A DNA stretch of 64,000 nt from assembly GCA_003152015.1 (NCBI GenBank), contig PLZF01000096.1, positions 1-64,000 on the forward strand, read 5' to 3'. Shown here piece by piece: positions 8,343-17,759 of this stretch; position 1 is the stretch's first letter, and each line of letters opens with the position of its first letter. A model generated the notes under the pieces. The model had not been told where the DNA came from. It did no database searches and saw nothing but the letters and a program-made list of their open reading frames with translations. Made by a program: the position numbers and the translations under genes. The stretch comes from Acidimicrobiaceae bacterium. Its GTDB lineage: Bacteria > Actinomycetota > Acidimicrobiia > Acidimicrobiales > RAAP-2.

Positions 8343-9469
8343 CCAGGGCACTACCCCCGCTCAAGCTCGGCCCCATCGCCGTTGATCCCCCGGTGATATT
8401 GGCTCCGATGGCCGGAGTGACCAACGTGGCTTTCCGCCGGCTCTGTCGCACCTATGGAGCCGGTCTCTATGTGAGCGAGATGGTCACTGCCCGCGCTCTG
8501 GTGGAGGGCAACGCCAAAACCATGGGCATGCTGACCTTCGGCGACGACGAGCCGGTGCGCAGCGTGCAGCTCTACGGCGTCGACCCCGGGGTGATAAAAG
8601 AAGCGGTCCGGCGTCTGGTGGACGACATCGGCGTGGACCACATCGATCTGAACTTCGGCTGTCCCGCCGCCAAGGTCACCCGCCGAGGGGGTGGTGCCGC
8701 CCTCCCGGTGCATCGGACCCTGCTCCGTCACATCATCGCCGCCACCGTGAAGGGGGCCGGCTCGGTACCTGTCACCACCAAGTTCCGGGTCGGTGTGGAT
8801 GACACCCACACCACGTATCTCGAGACCGGGCGGATCGCCGAAGGGGAGGGAGCGGTGGCAGTGGCGCTTCACGCCCGTACCGCCGAGCAGCTCTACTCGG
8901 GGAACGCCGATTGGCCGGCCATCGCCGCGTTGAAGGAGGCGGTCACCACCATCCCGGTGCTCGGCAACGGCGACATCTGGGAGGCATCCGACGCCCTGGC
9001 CATGGTGGCCGCCACCGGGTGCGACGGGGTGGTGGTGGGACGGGGGTGCCTGGGCCGCCCTTGGCTGTTTCGGGACCTGGCCGATGCCTTCGCTGGTCGC
9101 CCCCTGGCCGACCCCCCCGATCTCGGCGAAGTGGCGCGGATCATGCACGCACACGCCTCGTTCCTCCGGGAGACCTTCGGGGATGAGCACGGGATCCGCC
9201 AATTCCGTAAGCACACCAGCTGGTACCTCACCGGCTTTCCCGTCGGGCCCGAAGTCCGTCGGGCCATGGCCACCATTGCCTCGCCCGACGATCTGGCCAG
9301 AATTCTCGAGCGGTTGGACGGAGCTGTGCCCTTTCCCCCCGGAGCGTCACGGATGGCCCGGGGGCACACCAACGGTCCAAGACCGGTCCACCTTCCTGCC
9401 GGCTGGCTCGAGACCATCGACGACCCGACTCCTCCCGAGGGAGCCGAAGAGCTGGTCTCAGGGGGCTGA
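8339..9469 (+). CDS. dusB: tRNA dihydrouridine synthase DusB
   Basis: 376-residue FMN-dependent enzyme that reduces uridine to dihydrouridine in the tRNA D-loop. VILAPMAGVTNVAFRRLCR, DHIDLNFGCPAAKVTRRGGG (with the catalytic Cys of N-GCP) and VVVGRGCLGRPWLF are DusB motifs, and the C-terminal helical domain with IRQFRKHTSWYL is present. GTG 8339 is chosen because it overlaps the maf stop by four bases and similarity starts at once (LKLGPIAVDPPVILAPMAG). The frame open upstream to 7952 is antisense-like noise inside maf. Confidence 0.94.
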   Translation: MTRALPPLKLGPIAVDPPVILAPMAGVTNVAFRRLCRTYGAGLYVSEMVTARALVEGNAKTMGMLTFGDDEPVRSVQLYGVDPGVIKEAVRRLVDDIGVDHIDLNFGCPAAKVTRRGGGAALPVHRTLLRHIIAATVKGAGSVPVTTKFRVGVDDTHTTYLETGRIAEGEGAVAVALHARTAEQLYSGNADWPAIAALKEAVTTIPVLGNGDIWEASDALAMVAATGCDGVVVGRGCLGRPWLFRDLADAFAGRPLADPPDLGEVARIMHAHASFLRETFGDEHGIRQFRKHTSWYLTGFPVGPEVRRAMATIASPDDLARILERLDGAVPFPPGASRMARGHTNGPRPVHLPAGWLETIDDPTPPEGAEELVSGG

Positions 9470-9600
9470 GACCCCCCGGCGTAGCGGACACAGCCGACGG
9501 GTGTGAGAGAATGGGTGCCGGGTTGATCACGCTGGGCACTATCGAAGCCAGCCCGTCGCCGCGGAGAACCTGCGTTCGACACTCTCACCCGAGCTCCCTG

Positions 9601-11199
9601 ATGATCGTCGGCTCCTCCCTCACTATCGAAATCGGTGACCGCAACCTGCTCCATGACGCCTCGTTTGTGGTGGGGGCGGGGGAGAAGGTCGGCCTGGTGG
9701 GGCGCAACGGCACCGGAAAGTCCACCCTCATCTCGGTCATCGTCAACGAACCGGGAAAAACCGTGCGATCCACCGGCAACGCGCGCATTCGCGGCACCTA
9801 TAGCTTTCTGCCTCAGGTGCCCGTGGCCGGCGGGCTGGGACTTGACTCCAACGGCTTCTCCCACGTGTTGTCGGGCCGGGGGCTCGATGTCCTCGACGAC
9901 GCTCTCAACAAGGCCCGCGACCAGATGGCCAAGGATCCCAGCTCGGAGAACATCGAACTCTTCTCCGACCTCGAGGAGCAGTTCCGTGAGAATGGTGGCT
10001 ATGAGGCAGAGGCCATCATGGCCAGGCTGGCCGATGGCCTCGGACTGCGCCCCGATCTCTTGCTCGAGGACATCGACAGCCTGTCGGGCGGGCAGCGTCG
10101 TCGGGTCGATCTGATCCGCATCCTCTTCCAGGGCCCCGACACCATGATCCTCGACGAGCCCACCAACCACCTCGACCTTCCGGCCAAACAATGGCTGATG
10201 GAAGAGCTCGAGGCATTTCCCGGAGCCATTCTGGTGGTGTCGCACGACCTGAAGCTGCTCGACCGGTCCATCAATAAGGTGCTCCACCTCTCGGGTGGAC
10301 GTCTCCACGAGTTCAAGGGCACCTACTCCTCCTACATGGTGCAGCTCGAAGCTGACCAGAGCCAACGCGAGCGGTCAGCCCAACTCGAAGGTAGGGAGAT
10401 CAAGCGTCTCTCGACGGTGGCCGACTCCATGCGGGGCAGCACCAACCGTCGGGCCCGCATCGCCAAGTCGATCGACAAGCGGGTCGAACGCCTCGAGTCG
10501 TCGAGGACCGAGGTCCACGCACGCGACAAGAAGTCGGTCTTTCGGTTGCCCACCCCGCAGCGATCAGCGGAGGTACCGCTCCGGGCCACCGGGGTGAAGG
10601 TCCGCTACGGAACGTCCACAGTGCTCAAAGATGTCAACTTCCACACCCGCCGCGGGGACCGGGTCGTCATCATCGGCCGCAACGGCGCCGGGAAGTCGAG
10701 CCTGTTGCGGTGCCTGGCTGGTGTGCAGACACCGACCCAGGGTGAAGTCGAGATCGGGGTCAACGTGTCGATCGGTTATTTCGCCCAGGAGCACGAGCAG
10801 GTCAACCTCGAAGTGTCGGTCCTCGACAATATCGACGACACCATCCTCATCTCCGAGACGGAGCGTCGCTCGTTGCTCGGCACATTCGGAATTCCCGGGA
10901 AGGCCGCCTACCAGATGCCCGGGACTCTTTCGGGTGGAGAGCGGGCCAAGCTCGGTCTGGCCATGTTGGCAGCCGGACAAGCCAATGTGCTGTTGCTCGA
11001 CGAGCCCACCAACAACCTCGACCCGTCATCGATCGAAGCGGTGGGCACCATGTTGAGCCGGTGGGCAGGCACCATTGTGGTGGTGAGCCACGACCGATCG
11101 TTTGTCAATGCATTGGAGCCAACCCACTGCCTGAAGCTGCCCGACGAAGTCTTCACCCACTGGGATGACGAGTACCTCGATCAAGTGGAGATGAAGTAG
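9601..11199 (+). CDS. ABC-F family ATPase (no membrane domain)
   Basis: 532-residue duplicated ATPase of the ABC-F type, which acts on the ribosome rather than in a transporter. Domain 1 has Walker A GRNGTGKST, signature LSGGQRRRVDL and Walker B MILDEPTNHLD; domain 2 has GRNGAGKSS, LSGGERAKLGLA and LLLDEPTNNLD. The interdomain linker (about residues 240-320) is rich in Arg/Lys and Glu, as in other ABC-F proteins. ATG 9601 fits family N-termini; ATG 9511 upstream gives 30 unconserved residues. Whether it is an Ettlix-type translation factor or a resistance protein cannot be told. It is convergent with the amidase gene. Confidence 0.9.
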   Translation: MIVGSSLTIEIGDRNLLHDASFVVGAGEKVGLVGRNGTGKSTLISVIVNEPGKTVRSTGNARIRGTYSFLPQVPVAGGLGLDSNGFSHVLSGRGLDVLDDALNKARDQMAKDPSSENIELFSDLEEQFRENGGYEAEAIMARLADGLGLRPDLLLEDIDSLSGGQRRRVDLIRILFQGPDTMILDEPTNHLDLPAKQWLMEELEAFPGAILVVSHDLKLLDRSINKVLHLSGGRLHEFKGTYSSYMVQLEADQSQRERSAQLEGREIKRLSTVADSMRGSTNRRARIAKSIDKRVERLESSRTEVHARDKKSVFRLPTPQRSAEVPLRATGVKVRYGTSTVLKDVNFHTRRGDRVVIIGRNGAGKSSLLRCLAGVQTPTQGEVEIGVNVSIGYFAQEHEQVNLEVSVLDNIDDTILISETERRSLLGTFGIPGKAAYQMPGTLSGGERAKLGLAMLAAGQANVLLLDEPTNNLDPSSIEAVGTMLSRWAGTIVVVSHDRSFVNALEPTHCLKLPDEVFTHWDDEYLDQVEMK

Positions 11200-11278
11200 C
11201 CGGCGGGCAAAGGGGCCCGGCCGGCCCGCAACTTCCCCGACCCATCGGGCGTACCCGGAACGGAACGGCTCCTGACGC

Positions 11279-12721
11279 TCACGCCCGGGTAGGTGGCCGG
11301 CGATCTCCCCAGGGAGCAGCACCTTCGAGCTGCGCGGCCACCTGGATCAGCAGGTCCTCGCGACCGTAGGCTGCAACGAGTTGTACACCGATGGGGAGCC
11401 CACTGTCGCTGATTGAGAGCGGCAGCGAGATCGCCGGCTGGCCGGTGATGTTGAACAGCGGGGTGAACGGCACGAGCGCGGCAGCCCGGAACAGTCCCGC
11501 CAAGGGGTTGTCCTCGGGCGAGTCGAACTCGCCGAGCCGTGGCGGCAGCTCGGCGAGCGTAGGAGTCAACAGCAAGTCGAAGCCCCCGGCCCACCAGGCA
11601 GCCGTGCGCCGGCTGAATACCTGGAGCCACTCGATCGCGCTGAGGTACGCAGGTCCGGAGCTCGACCGGCCCATCTCCGCCAGTGCCCACGTGAGAGGCT
11701 CGACATCAGCGACGGTCGGCGCATTGCCGGTCCGTCGAGTCCAATAGTCGAGCACCCAAGCGTTGCCTACGGCCCACATCGTGATGAAGTTCGGCACGAA
11801 ATCGGGCTCTGCGAAAACGTCAGGATGTGACGCCTCGACATGGTGACCGAGCGACTCCAGTAGCCGGCCAGCGTGCTCTGCCGCGGCGGTGCACTCGGGG
11901 TCGACCTCGGACGTGCCGGCTGGATTGAACGCGAGGACGCCGATGCGGAGCCTTCCTGGGTCATTGCTGACCTCGGACAAGTACGGCCGGGCAGGCGTCG
12001 GAGCGGCGTAGGGGTCTCCTGGCATCGGACCGGCGACGCAATCCAGGATCGCAGCGGTGTCGCGGACGCTTCGGGTGACGACGTGCTCGCAGACGAGACC
12101 CCCCATGGAGTCGCCGAACTCGGGGCCTAGGGAGGTTCGCGCCCGGGAGGGCTTCAGCCCGACCAGTCCGCATTCGCTTGCCGGGATCCGGATCGATCCG
12201 CCACCGTCATTCGCGTGCGCAGCGGGGACCATGCCGGATGCGACTGCAGCGGCGGAACCTCCGCTCGAGCCACCCGTGCTGTGTTCCAGGTTCCAGGGGT
12301 TGCGTGTAGCTCCGAACGCGAGCGGCTCGGTCGTCGGGAGGATGCCGGACTCAGGCGTGTTCGTCTTGCCGCAGAACACGAACCCAGCTGCCCGGAACTT
12401 CGCGGCCAGATACGTGTCGGTCTCCTCGACCCACCCGAGCCGCTTCAAGAAGCCGAAACCCTCATAGAACGGGTCGCCGGCCGTGTGGCAGATCAGGTCC
12501 TTCACCAGGAATGGCACGCCCCGGAATGGCCCGTTCGGCAGATCAGCCGACCCAGCCTGCGCTCGGGCCTTGTCGAACTGCGGTGTGATGACGGCGTTCA
12601 ACCGCGGATTGACGGCCTCGATCCGGGTGATGGCCGCCTCGACCAGCTCGGTGGGAGTGACTTCGCCGCCTCGCACGAGATCAGCCTGCGCAGTGGCGTC
12701 CAGGAACGGGTCGATAGACAT
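11279..12721 (-). CDS. Amidase signature family hydrolase
   Basis: 480-residue amidase. The Ser-cisSer-Lys triad can be placed: Lys in [15 protein letters not shown], and the two Ser in [36 protein letters not shown]. These match the amidase signature. Members split fatty amides, aryl amides or nylon oligomers; it is not GatA by context, as no gatB or gatC is adjacent. ATG 12721 has TAGTCT six bases upstream, a leaderless-type start. It is convergent with the ABC-F gene with 79 bp between. Confidence 0.92.
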   Translation of the reverse strand: MSIDPFLDATAQADLVRGGEVTPTELVEAAITRIEAVNPRLNAVITPQFDKARAQAGSADLPNGPFRGVPFLVKDLICHTAGDPFYEGFGFLKRLGWVEETDTYLAAKFRAAGFVFCGKTNTPESGILPTTEPLAFGATRNPWNLEHSTGGSSGGSAAAVASGMVPAAHANDGGGSIRIPASECGLVGLKPSRARTSLGPEFGDSMGGLVCEHVVTRSVRDTAAILDCVAGPMPGDPYAAPTPARPYLSEVSNDPGRLRIGVLAFNPAGTSEVDPECTAAAEHAGRLLESLGHHVEASHPDVFAEPDFVPNFITMWAVGNAWVLDYWTRRTGNAPTVADVEPLTWALAEMGRSSSGPAYLSAIEWLQVFSRRTAAWWAGGFDLLLTPTLAELPPRLGEFDSPEDNPLAGLFRAAALVPFTPLFNITGQPAISLPLSISDSGLPIGVQLVAAYGREDLLIQVAAQLEGAAPWGDRRPPTRA

Positions 12722-13100
12722 GTCCGGAGACTACTCCTGAGGGCCTCGATTCGGGCGATGGCTGCAATCGGCAGTACCGGAGCCACACCGAGCACGTTCC
12801 AGCCCAATGTCGCCAGTTCGAGATGCCGGCCATGGACGAGAAGATGTCCCCGGTGGTTGCGGTCGAGCCCGCTTGCCACTTGACCAGTGTTGCAGAACGG
12901 CCATCTATCGGACCAGCGAGGCGAAGTGAGGATTATCAGGGTTGGGTGACACCCTTCGGAGGGGCACAAGCGGTCGGTGCTTCTTCTCGCGCGGAATGTG
13001 CGGCAAACAGGGCACACGTTGCCTGACCCAGTTCTGGCTGTGCAGGCGGATCCAGCCAGGCTGCGGGCGGTGGTGCGGGTGGTGCAGCCGGATCCGGCGG
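12722..13100. other. 379-bp stretch without a convincing gene
   Basis: This lies upstream of the amidase gene and downstream of the SPFH gene, both on the minus strand. It contains the amidase promoter (12728-12733). The minus-strand frame through it (12598-13017) reads WPFCNTGQVASGLDRNHRGH and similar, with no recognisable family, and overlaps the amidase start. I see no RNA gene. Confidence 0.45.
12728..12733 (-). promoter_or_regulatory. -10 box of the amidase gene, leaderless arrangement
   Basis: On the minus strand TAGTCT ends six bases before the amidase ATG (12721), with no Shine-Dalgarno. Confidence 0.45.
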
Positions 13101-14144
13101 TTAGTTGCCCGGGTAACCCGGGGGTGGTGGGTTGGCTTCCGTCACTTCGTGGCTCCCGCCGGCACGGTCCGACCCATCCGAGTTACCCGCATCTTTCAGC
13201 GCATCGACCAGCACCTGAGCGGCACCCACCAGGCCAGCCGCCTCGTAAGGCACCACGACTTTGGCATTCTTCGACGACGCCACCCCTTCGAGGGCACGCA
13301 GTTGCATGACCGCCAGGGTGTTCGGCCTGATGGTGGCTCCATCGATGGCACTGAGCGCGGCCGCCTCGCCTTCGCCGCGGAGTTGTGCGGCGCGCTTTGC
13401 ACCATCGGCCCGAAGCTCGAGCACCTGCTTCTGCCCTTCCGCCGACAGAATGGCGGCTTGCTTCTGGCCTTCAGCTTCAAGCACAGCCGCCTGTTTGCGA
13501 CCCTGTGCACTGTTGATGGCTGACTGCTGATCGCCTTCGGACTTCAAGATGGCCGCCCGCTTGTGCTGCTCGGCTTCCTTCTGTTCCGACATGGCGTCGA
13601 GCACGTTCACCGGCGGGGTGATGTCGAGAATCTCGATGCGGTTGAGGCGCACGCCCCACTTGAGGGTGGCCTCAGCCATGTGCTCCTGCATTTTGGTGTT
13701 GATGTTCTCGCGCTGGGACAGTGACTGGTCGAGGGTGAGCTCGCCGAACACGGCCCGCAGGGCGGTCCGGGACATCTGGTCGATGGCCAGGTTGAAGTCG
13801 TTGATCTCGAACAACGCCAGTTTGACGTCGGTGACCTGGCAGAAGATGGTCGCGCTGACCTGCAACGAGACGTTGTCCTGGGTGATCACCGACTGTTGGT
13901 CGCCGGTGTGGGGGAACTCGCGGATATCGACCTTGTCCATACGATCGGCCAGAGGCACCAACAGGTGCAACCCGGGCTGCTGGACAGTCCGGAACTGCCC
14001 GAACCGTTTGACTACGCCCACACTCCCCTGCTGCACAACCTTCAGCGATGACTTCAGAAACATGGTGACGAGCACCACTATGACGATGGCACCTACCACT
14101 GCTATGGCGGCGGCGGCTGCCGCTCCACTCGAAGCGATGAGCAT
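13101..14144 (-). CDS. SPFH/Band 7 (stomatin-like) membrane protein
   Basis: 347-residue membrane-anchored scaffold of the stomatin/prohibitin class. Residues 7-30 form one hydrophobic anchor; the SPFH domain starts at LKVVQQGSVGVVKRFGQF and runs to about residue 200, with QDNVSLQVSATIFCQVTD. A long coiled coil of repeated QKQAA and AEGQK units (about 195-270) follows, and the tail is Gly/Pro-rich. Stomatins organise membrane microdomains and often pair with NfeD proteins. A small NfeD-type gene lies 60 bp upstream on the same strand, supporting a two-gene operon. A GAGAGG purine stretch eight bases before ATG 14144 could be a Shine-Dalgarno. Confidence 0.92.
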   Translation of the reverse strand: MLIASSGAAAAAAIAVVGAIVIVVLVTMFLKSSLKVVQQGSVGVVKRFGQFRTVQQPGLHLLVPLADRMDKVDIREFPHTGDQQSVITQDNVSLQVSATIFCQVTDVKLALFEINDFNLAIDQMSRTALRAVFGELTLDQSLSQRENINTKMQEHMAEATLKWGVRLNRIEILDITPPVNVLDAMSEQKEAEQHKRAAILKSEGDQQSAINSAQGRKQAAVLEAEGQKQAAILSAEGQKQVLELRADGAKRAAQLRGEGEAAALSAIDGATIRPNTLAVMQLRALEGVASSKNAKVVVPYEAAGLVGAAQVLVDALKDAGNSDGSDRAGGSHEVTEANPPPPGYPGN

Positions 14145-14204
14145 GTTGCCTACCTCTCTTCCGTCCAGTGTTGCACTCCGACGGATGTCATATGCATCGC
14201 CGGA

Positions 14205-14474
14205 CTATGTCTCGTCGGTCGGGAACACCACCAGCACACCCCGATCGACGTCCGCCACCACCACGGTGGCACCCACGTCGATGGTGATCCCAGGGAAGAG
14301 GGATACCGCATACCACTCCTCACCGCGGGTTCTGACCGCACCCGGGTGATGTCGGACGCTGACCGCCTTGGTCACCACCGCCGTCTCGCCGATCATCCCC
14401 GGGACACCGTTCAACATCGACAACTCCGTTTCCGACTTCGACCCCAACTGCGCCAGGCCCCGGAACAAACTCAT
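14205..14474 (-). CDS. NfeD-like OB-fold protein (soluble C-terminal domain only)
   Basis: About 89 residues from ATG 14474. GMIGETAVVTKAVS, PGAVRTRGEEWYAVS and IDVGATVVVADVDRGVLVVFP match the five-stranded OB fold of NfeD C-terminal domains (G--G-A---L-P-G-V---GE-W-A------I--G--V-V--V-G--L-V-P). The usual membrane segments of NfeD are absent, so this is the short form. It precedes the SPFH gene, its usual partner, which anchors the complex. The start is uncertain; the frame is open to 14528. Confidence 0.8.
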   Translation of the reverse strand: MSLFRGLAQLGSKSETELSMLNGVPGMIGETAVVTKAVSVRHHPGAVRTRGEEWYAVSLFPGITIDVGATVVVADVDRGVLVVFPTDET

Positions 14475-14562
14475 GTCCCGACTCGACTCTTCGTCCGGTG
14501 CGAACGAGCATCTGTGCCCTGCTCGCACTATACGGGGTCAACTCAAGGGTCACTCCGTCGGA

Positions 14563-15204
14563 TCACTCGTCACCGTCAAGGACACGATTGAAGAAGGCGG
14601 CAGCCCGGTCCTGGGTATCCCGGGCCTGCTTTTCGATGAAGCGCTCGACCACCGGCCCGGCCCCGAAGATCTTGACCTTGGCTTCGAGCAAAAAGATCTG
14701 CTCACACGTGGTCCCGGTGGAGTCGCTGTCGACGACGGCGGGTTCGTCCCCAGCTGAGGGATCGGCACTTTGTCCGGAAATCCGCACCGTACGGGCAGTA
14801 CGGGCAGCATCTCGGACCCCAGGCCCAGCTTCAGCACCAGCCCCGCCCTCGTTCGCATCGATCTCCTTGATCTCAATGGAGCCGCGGATCTCGGTCTTTT
14901 CCCCCAGCGTCGCCGGTGTCAGGGTAAAGGACCAGATGCCGGTCTTGGAGTCGAAGGTGCCGTGCTCGGTAGTGATGACCTCTGATCCGAACAGTTTCTT
15001 GACGGGACCGGGGGCGTCGGGTTTCTGGCCATAGCGGATGGTTCGGTCGAGTCCGGTAGCGACATCTCCGGTCTGTTCTTCGATCTCGACCGATGTGGAC
15101 CTGAGGGCTTCGAGATGAAGACGCCTGGTCACCTCGGGGTCGAAGAACACCTCCCAGAACCGCTCCGCCGATCCGTGGACGTCGTAGCGTAACTGCAGCT
15201 TCAT
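14563..15204 (-). CDS. DUF2505 family protein (START/SRPBCC-like fold)
   Basis: 213 residues from ATG 15204. The opening KLQLRYDVHGSAERFWEVFFD resembles the DUF2505 family (actinobacterial, predicted START-like ligand-binding fold), and a C-terminal helix VVERFIEKQARDTQDRAAAFFN fits that fold. A Gly/Ala/Asp-rich insert (about residues 125-165) interrupts the beta sheet region. Function and ligand are unknown. It is divergent from the SCO6745-like gene, and the shared 98-bp region carries a 22-bp tandem repeat. Confidence 0.72.
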   Translation of the reverse strand: MKLQLRYDVHGSAERFWEVFFDPEVTRRLHLEALRSTSVEIEEQTGDVATGLDRTIRYGQKPDAPGPVKKLFGSEVITTEHGTFDSKTGIWSFTLTPATLGEKTEIRGSIEIKEIDANEGGAGAEAGPGVRDAARTARTVRISGQSADPSAGDEPAVVDSDSTGTTCEQIFLLEAKVKIFGAGPVVERFIEKQARDTQDRAAAFFNRVLDGDE

Positions 15205-15224
15205 GGTGGCAGCATTGCATGGGG

Positions 15225-15274
15225 GGTCGGGCGATGCCCGACAGATGGTCGGGCGATGCAAGACAGATGGTCGG
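15225..15274. repeat. 22-bp tandem repeat in a divergent promoter region
   Basis: Two tandem copies of ggtcgggcgatgcNNgacagat (15225-15246 and 15247-15268) plus a partial third (ggtcgg). Each copy differs at two positions only. The first copy also contains tcggg-cgatg-cccga, a small inverted repeat. The period equals about two helical turns, so both copies face the same side of the DNA. Confidence 0.75.
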
Positions 15275-15302
15275 AGGGACCGAGTTGCGGTTACTCTCGG
15301 CG

Positions 15303-16202
15303 ATGGCGTCCTCCCCATCAACTCTCTCGTCATCAGGAACCGTGTCCCCGGTCACCGCCCGAAAAACCTGGCGCACGGTGGAGCCACTGCACGGGATGAT
15401 CTACTTTGCGCCCGAGGCAAGTGAGTTCTATACAGCTCTCGGTATCCCACCGACGGCCGGCTACTTCGCATCACGTTCGGCTCCCATGGGTCCCGTCAAC
15501 GCCGAAGTGGTGATCGCCACGTTCTACAACTTCCACCCCCGGCTGGTGAAGACGGCGATCCCGTCAGTGTGGGATATCGCGACTCCGGCTGCCATCCTCG
15601 ATGCTCGTCTTCGAGCCGCCGATGCCGCCCTCCGTCGCATGTTGGGAGACGCAGTTGATTCTCCCGAAATCATCCGAGCCGCGGAGCTCACTCACACCGC
15701 CGCTGAGCGAGCCTCTGAAAAGGTCGGCGGACGTCCACTGTTCGCCGGTCATGCCGGACTGCCATGGCCCGATCCCCCACACCTGGTGCTGTGGCACGGA
15801 CAGAGCTGCCTGCGGGAATTCAGGGGTGACGGGCACGTCTCGGCGTTGCTTTTGGCAGAAATCGGGCCGGTCGAAGCACTCATCATCCATGTGGCATCGG
15901 GTGAAGTACCGATTGCGTTTCTCAAGAGTTCACGCGGTTGGTCCGATGTGGAGTGGGATGCCGGGGTCGAGCGGGTACGGGCACGGGGTTGGCTCAATGA
16001 TCCGACCGACGGAGACGGCACCCTGTCCCTGAGCCCGGCCGGGCAGACCGTTCGCCAACGGGTGGAGGATGAGACTGACCGGCTGGCTGTATTTCCCTAT
16101 GAGGCGTTGGGTAATGACGGTTGTGCCGAGCTTCGAACCCTGGCTCGACCCTTCAGCCGCATGGTCGTAGACGCCGCCGGTCTCGGAGGCGCCACGTCCT
16201 GA
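15303..16202 (+). CDS. SCO6745-family protein
   Basis: 299 residues from ATG 15303. The N-terminus TARKTWRTVEPLHGMIYFAPEASEFYTALGI and the segment RSAPMGPVNAEVVIATFYNFHP closely resemble the actinobacterial SCO6745 family, whose members are predicted to have a winged-helix-like helical C-terminal part; here LSPAGQTVRQRVEDETDRLA. No catalytic motif is evident and function is unknown. TACTCT lies five bases before the ATG, a leaderless-type start. The frame upstream to 15219 lies in the tandem repeat and is not used. Confidence 0.82.
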   Translation: MASSPSTLSSSGTVSPVTARKTWRTVEPLHGMIYFAPEASEFYTALGIPPTAGYFASRSAPMGPVNAEVVIATFYNFHPRLVKTAIPSVWDIATPAAILDARLRAADAALRRMLGDAVDSPEIIRAAELTHTAAERASEKVGGRPLFAGHAGLPWPDPPHLVLWHGQSCLREFRGDGHVSALLLAEIGPVEALIIHVASGEVPIAFLKSSRGWSDVEWDAGVERVRARGWLNDPTDGDGTLSLSPAGQTVRQRVEDETDRLAVFPYEALGNDGCAELRTLARPFSRMVVDAAGLGGATS

Positions 16203-16235
16203 TCGGGTAATACACCCCCCTGGCATGCTGGATAC

Positions 16236-17759
16236 ATGAGTTCGACCGAGGTGCTCGAAGGGGGTGTGGCCGGCAGTGGAGCCGGTGCTGGCAGTGGAGC
16301 CGGTGCTGGTCTCGGTCGCCGCCTGGAAGCTGCCACCTCGGTGCTTGCTGCCCTGGTGGCAGAACTCGAGCCTGGTTGTCTGTCCGGTGCTGATGCCAAA
16401 GGGCTCTATGGGGCCTTTGTGTTCGCTGAGCGCCTGTGCGTGGCGGGAAAGACCCTTTTGGCCCCCAGGATCGATGCCTCGGGAATCTGGAGGGACGACG
16501 GCCACCGTAATGCCGCCTCACTGTTGGCTTCGGTGGAGGGGATCTCTCCGGGCCAGGCCAGGTCCACCTTGGAACTCGGGCACCATCTCGATGCCCTTCC
16601 CGACACCGAAGAGGCCATCCGGGCAGGCAGGCTCTCCCGTCCCAAGGCCACCGAGGTGGTGGGAGCAGCCCTCCTCGATCCCGAGAGTGAGGCCCAGCTC
16701 TTGGACGGGGCAGAGGACCAGCCCCTCCACCAGGTAAAAGAGCGCTGTCAGCGGGCCCGGGCGGCCTCGGTCCGTAACGATCCGATCTCGGCGACGAAGC
16801 GGATCTATGCTGCTCGGTCCTTTACATCCTGGAGTGACACCGAGGGGGCATTTTGCTACCAGGGCAGAGATACAGCTGATCGTGGTGCCCAGATCCTCAA
16901 CCACATCTCCTTTGTGGCCAAAGGGCTGCGCCGTCAGCGCAAGGCCGACAAGGCGGGGGCCGACACCGCTGGGTGCGACACCGCTGGGTGCGACGAGCCC
17001 GAACGGGCCCTGCGAGCCGATGCGTTCTTTGCCATCGTCAACCGGGCCGGGACGAGGGCTGGGACCCGAAAAGGGACTGGATCAAGCCCAGGGGTCCCAG
17101 GTGGGTCCACTGTCGATCCCGACATCGATCCCGACCTTTATCTTGACGATGTCGATCCTGATGTTGATCCGGACAGCGTCGATGGCTCTGAAATCGATGG
17201 CTCTGGAGAAGACGCACTCCCTGACTCGTTCTCCCTGATCGATCGGCCCCCACCCTGTTCGGTGATGGTCAGAGTGGACTTGGATGCCTTGCTGAGGGGA
17301 GAGACCCGTCCCGGAGAACTCTGCGAGCTCGACGGTCAAGGACCCATCCCACCCTTGATGGCCAGAGACATGGCCAATGACTCCTTCTTGCGCTTCATCT
17401 TCCATAGATCCGAGGACATCCGGGCCATCTCCCATTTCGGGCGGACCATCAACAAATCCCTCCGCACCGCCCTTGTCCACCGGGACAGGACCTGTGTGGT
17501 GCCCGAATGTGGGGTGAGCTTCGGGCTCGAGATCGACCACATCCTCCCCATGGCCGAAGGTGGGCCCACCACCATCGACAATCTGGCCCTTCTCTGCCAC
17601 CATCACCACTTCTTGAAGACCTTCGAAGGCTGGATCCTCACCAAGGTCGACCACCGCGACCCCCACCACCCGACATGGCGATTCGAACCCCTCCCTCCCT
17701 TTGGTCAAGAGCCTGACCTCGGCGCCGACAGACCCAGGGGCGGCATCCCTAGTGGTTAG
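16236..17759 (+). CDS. DUF222 domain protein with C-terminal HNH endonuclease (13E12-type)
   Basis: 507 residues. The central part (about residues 60-240) is DUF222, with LLASVEGISPGQARSTLELG and ATEVVGAALLDPESE. The C-terminal HNH module reads VHRDRTCVVPECG, LEIDHILPMAEGGPTTIDNL and LLCHHHHFLK; the Cys pair and His/Asn residues of the fold are present. Such genes are multicopy in mycobacteria and related actinobacteria and may be mobile-element relatives; role unproven. The N-terminus is a GSGAGA repeat and the middle has AGCDT repeats plus an Asp-Pro-Asp-rich acidic stretch. Its stop overlaps that of convergent bioD by 11 bp. Confidence 0.9.
   Translation: MSSTEVLEGGVAGSGAGAGSGAGAGLGRRLEAATSVLAALVAELEPGCLSGADAKGLYGAFVFAERLCVAGKTLLAPRIDASGIWRDDGHRNAASLLASVEGISPGQARSTLELGHHLDALPDTEEAIRAGRLSRPKATEVVGAALLDPESEAQLLDGAEDQPLHQVKERCQRARAASVRNDPISATKRIYAARSFTSWSDTEGAFCYQGRDTADRGAQILNHISFVAKGLRRQRKADKAGADTAGCDTAGCDEPERALRADAFFAIVNRAGTRAGTRKGTGSSPGVPGGSTVDPDIDPDLYLDDVDPDVDPDSVDGSEIDGSGEDALPDSFSLIDRPPPCSVMVRVDLDALLRGETRPGELCELDGQGPIPPLMARDMANDSFLRFIFHRSEDIRAISHFGRTINKSLRTALVHRDRTCVVPECGVSFGLEIDHILPMAEGGPTTIDNLALLCHHHHFLKTFEGWILTKVDHRDPHHPTWRFEPLPPFGQEPDLGADRPRGGIPSG
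16272..16307 (+). repeat. 18-bp in-frame tandem repeat at the start of the HNH gene
   Basis: Two identical copies of ggcagtggagccggtgct (16272-16289, 16290-16307) encode GSGAGA twice near the N-terminus. Confidence 0.8.
16965..16994 (+). repeat. 15-bp in-frame tandem repeat in the HNH gene
   Basis: Two exact copies of accgctgggtgcgac encode TAGCD twice in a linker between the DUF222 part and the acidic stretch. Confidence 0.8.

Noticed and set aside
8893-10365. 490-codon minus-strand open frame
   Set aside because: It is opposite dusB and the ABC-F gene, both of which have complete family motifs; high GC opens such antisense frames.
13107-13121. Palindrome cccgggtaacccggg-like near the SPFH stop as a terminator
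   Set aside because: It lies inside the coding sequence for the Gly/Pro tail (ending PGYPGN) and has no stem extension beyond it.
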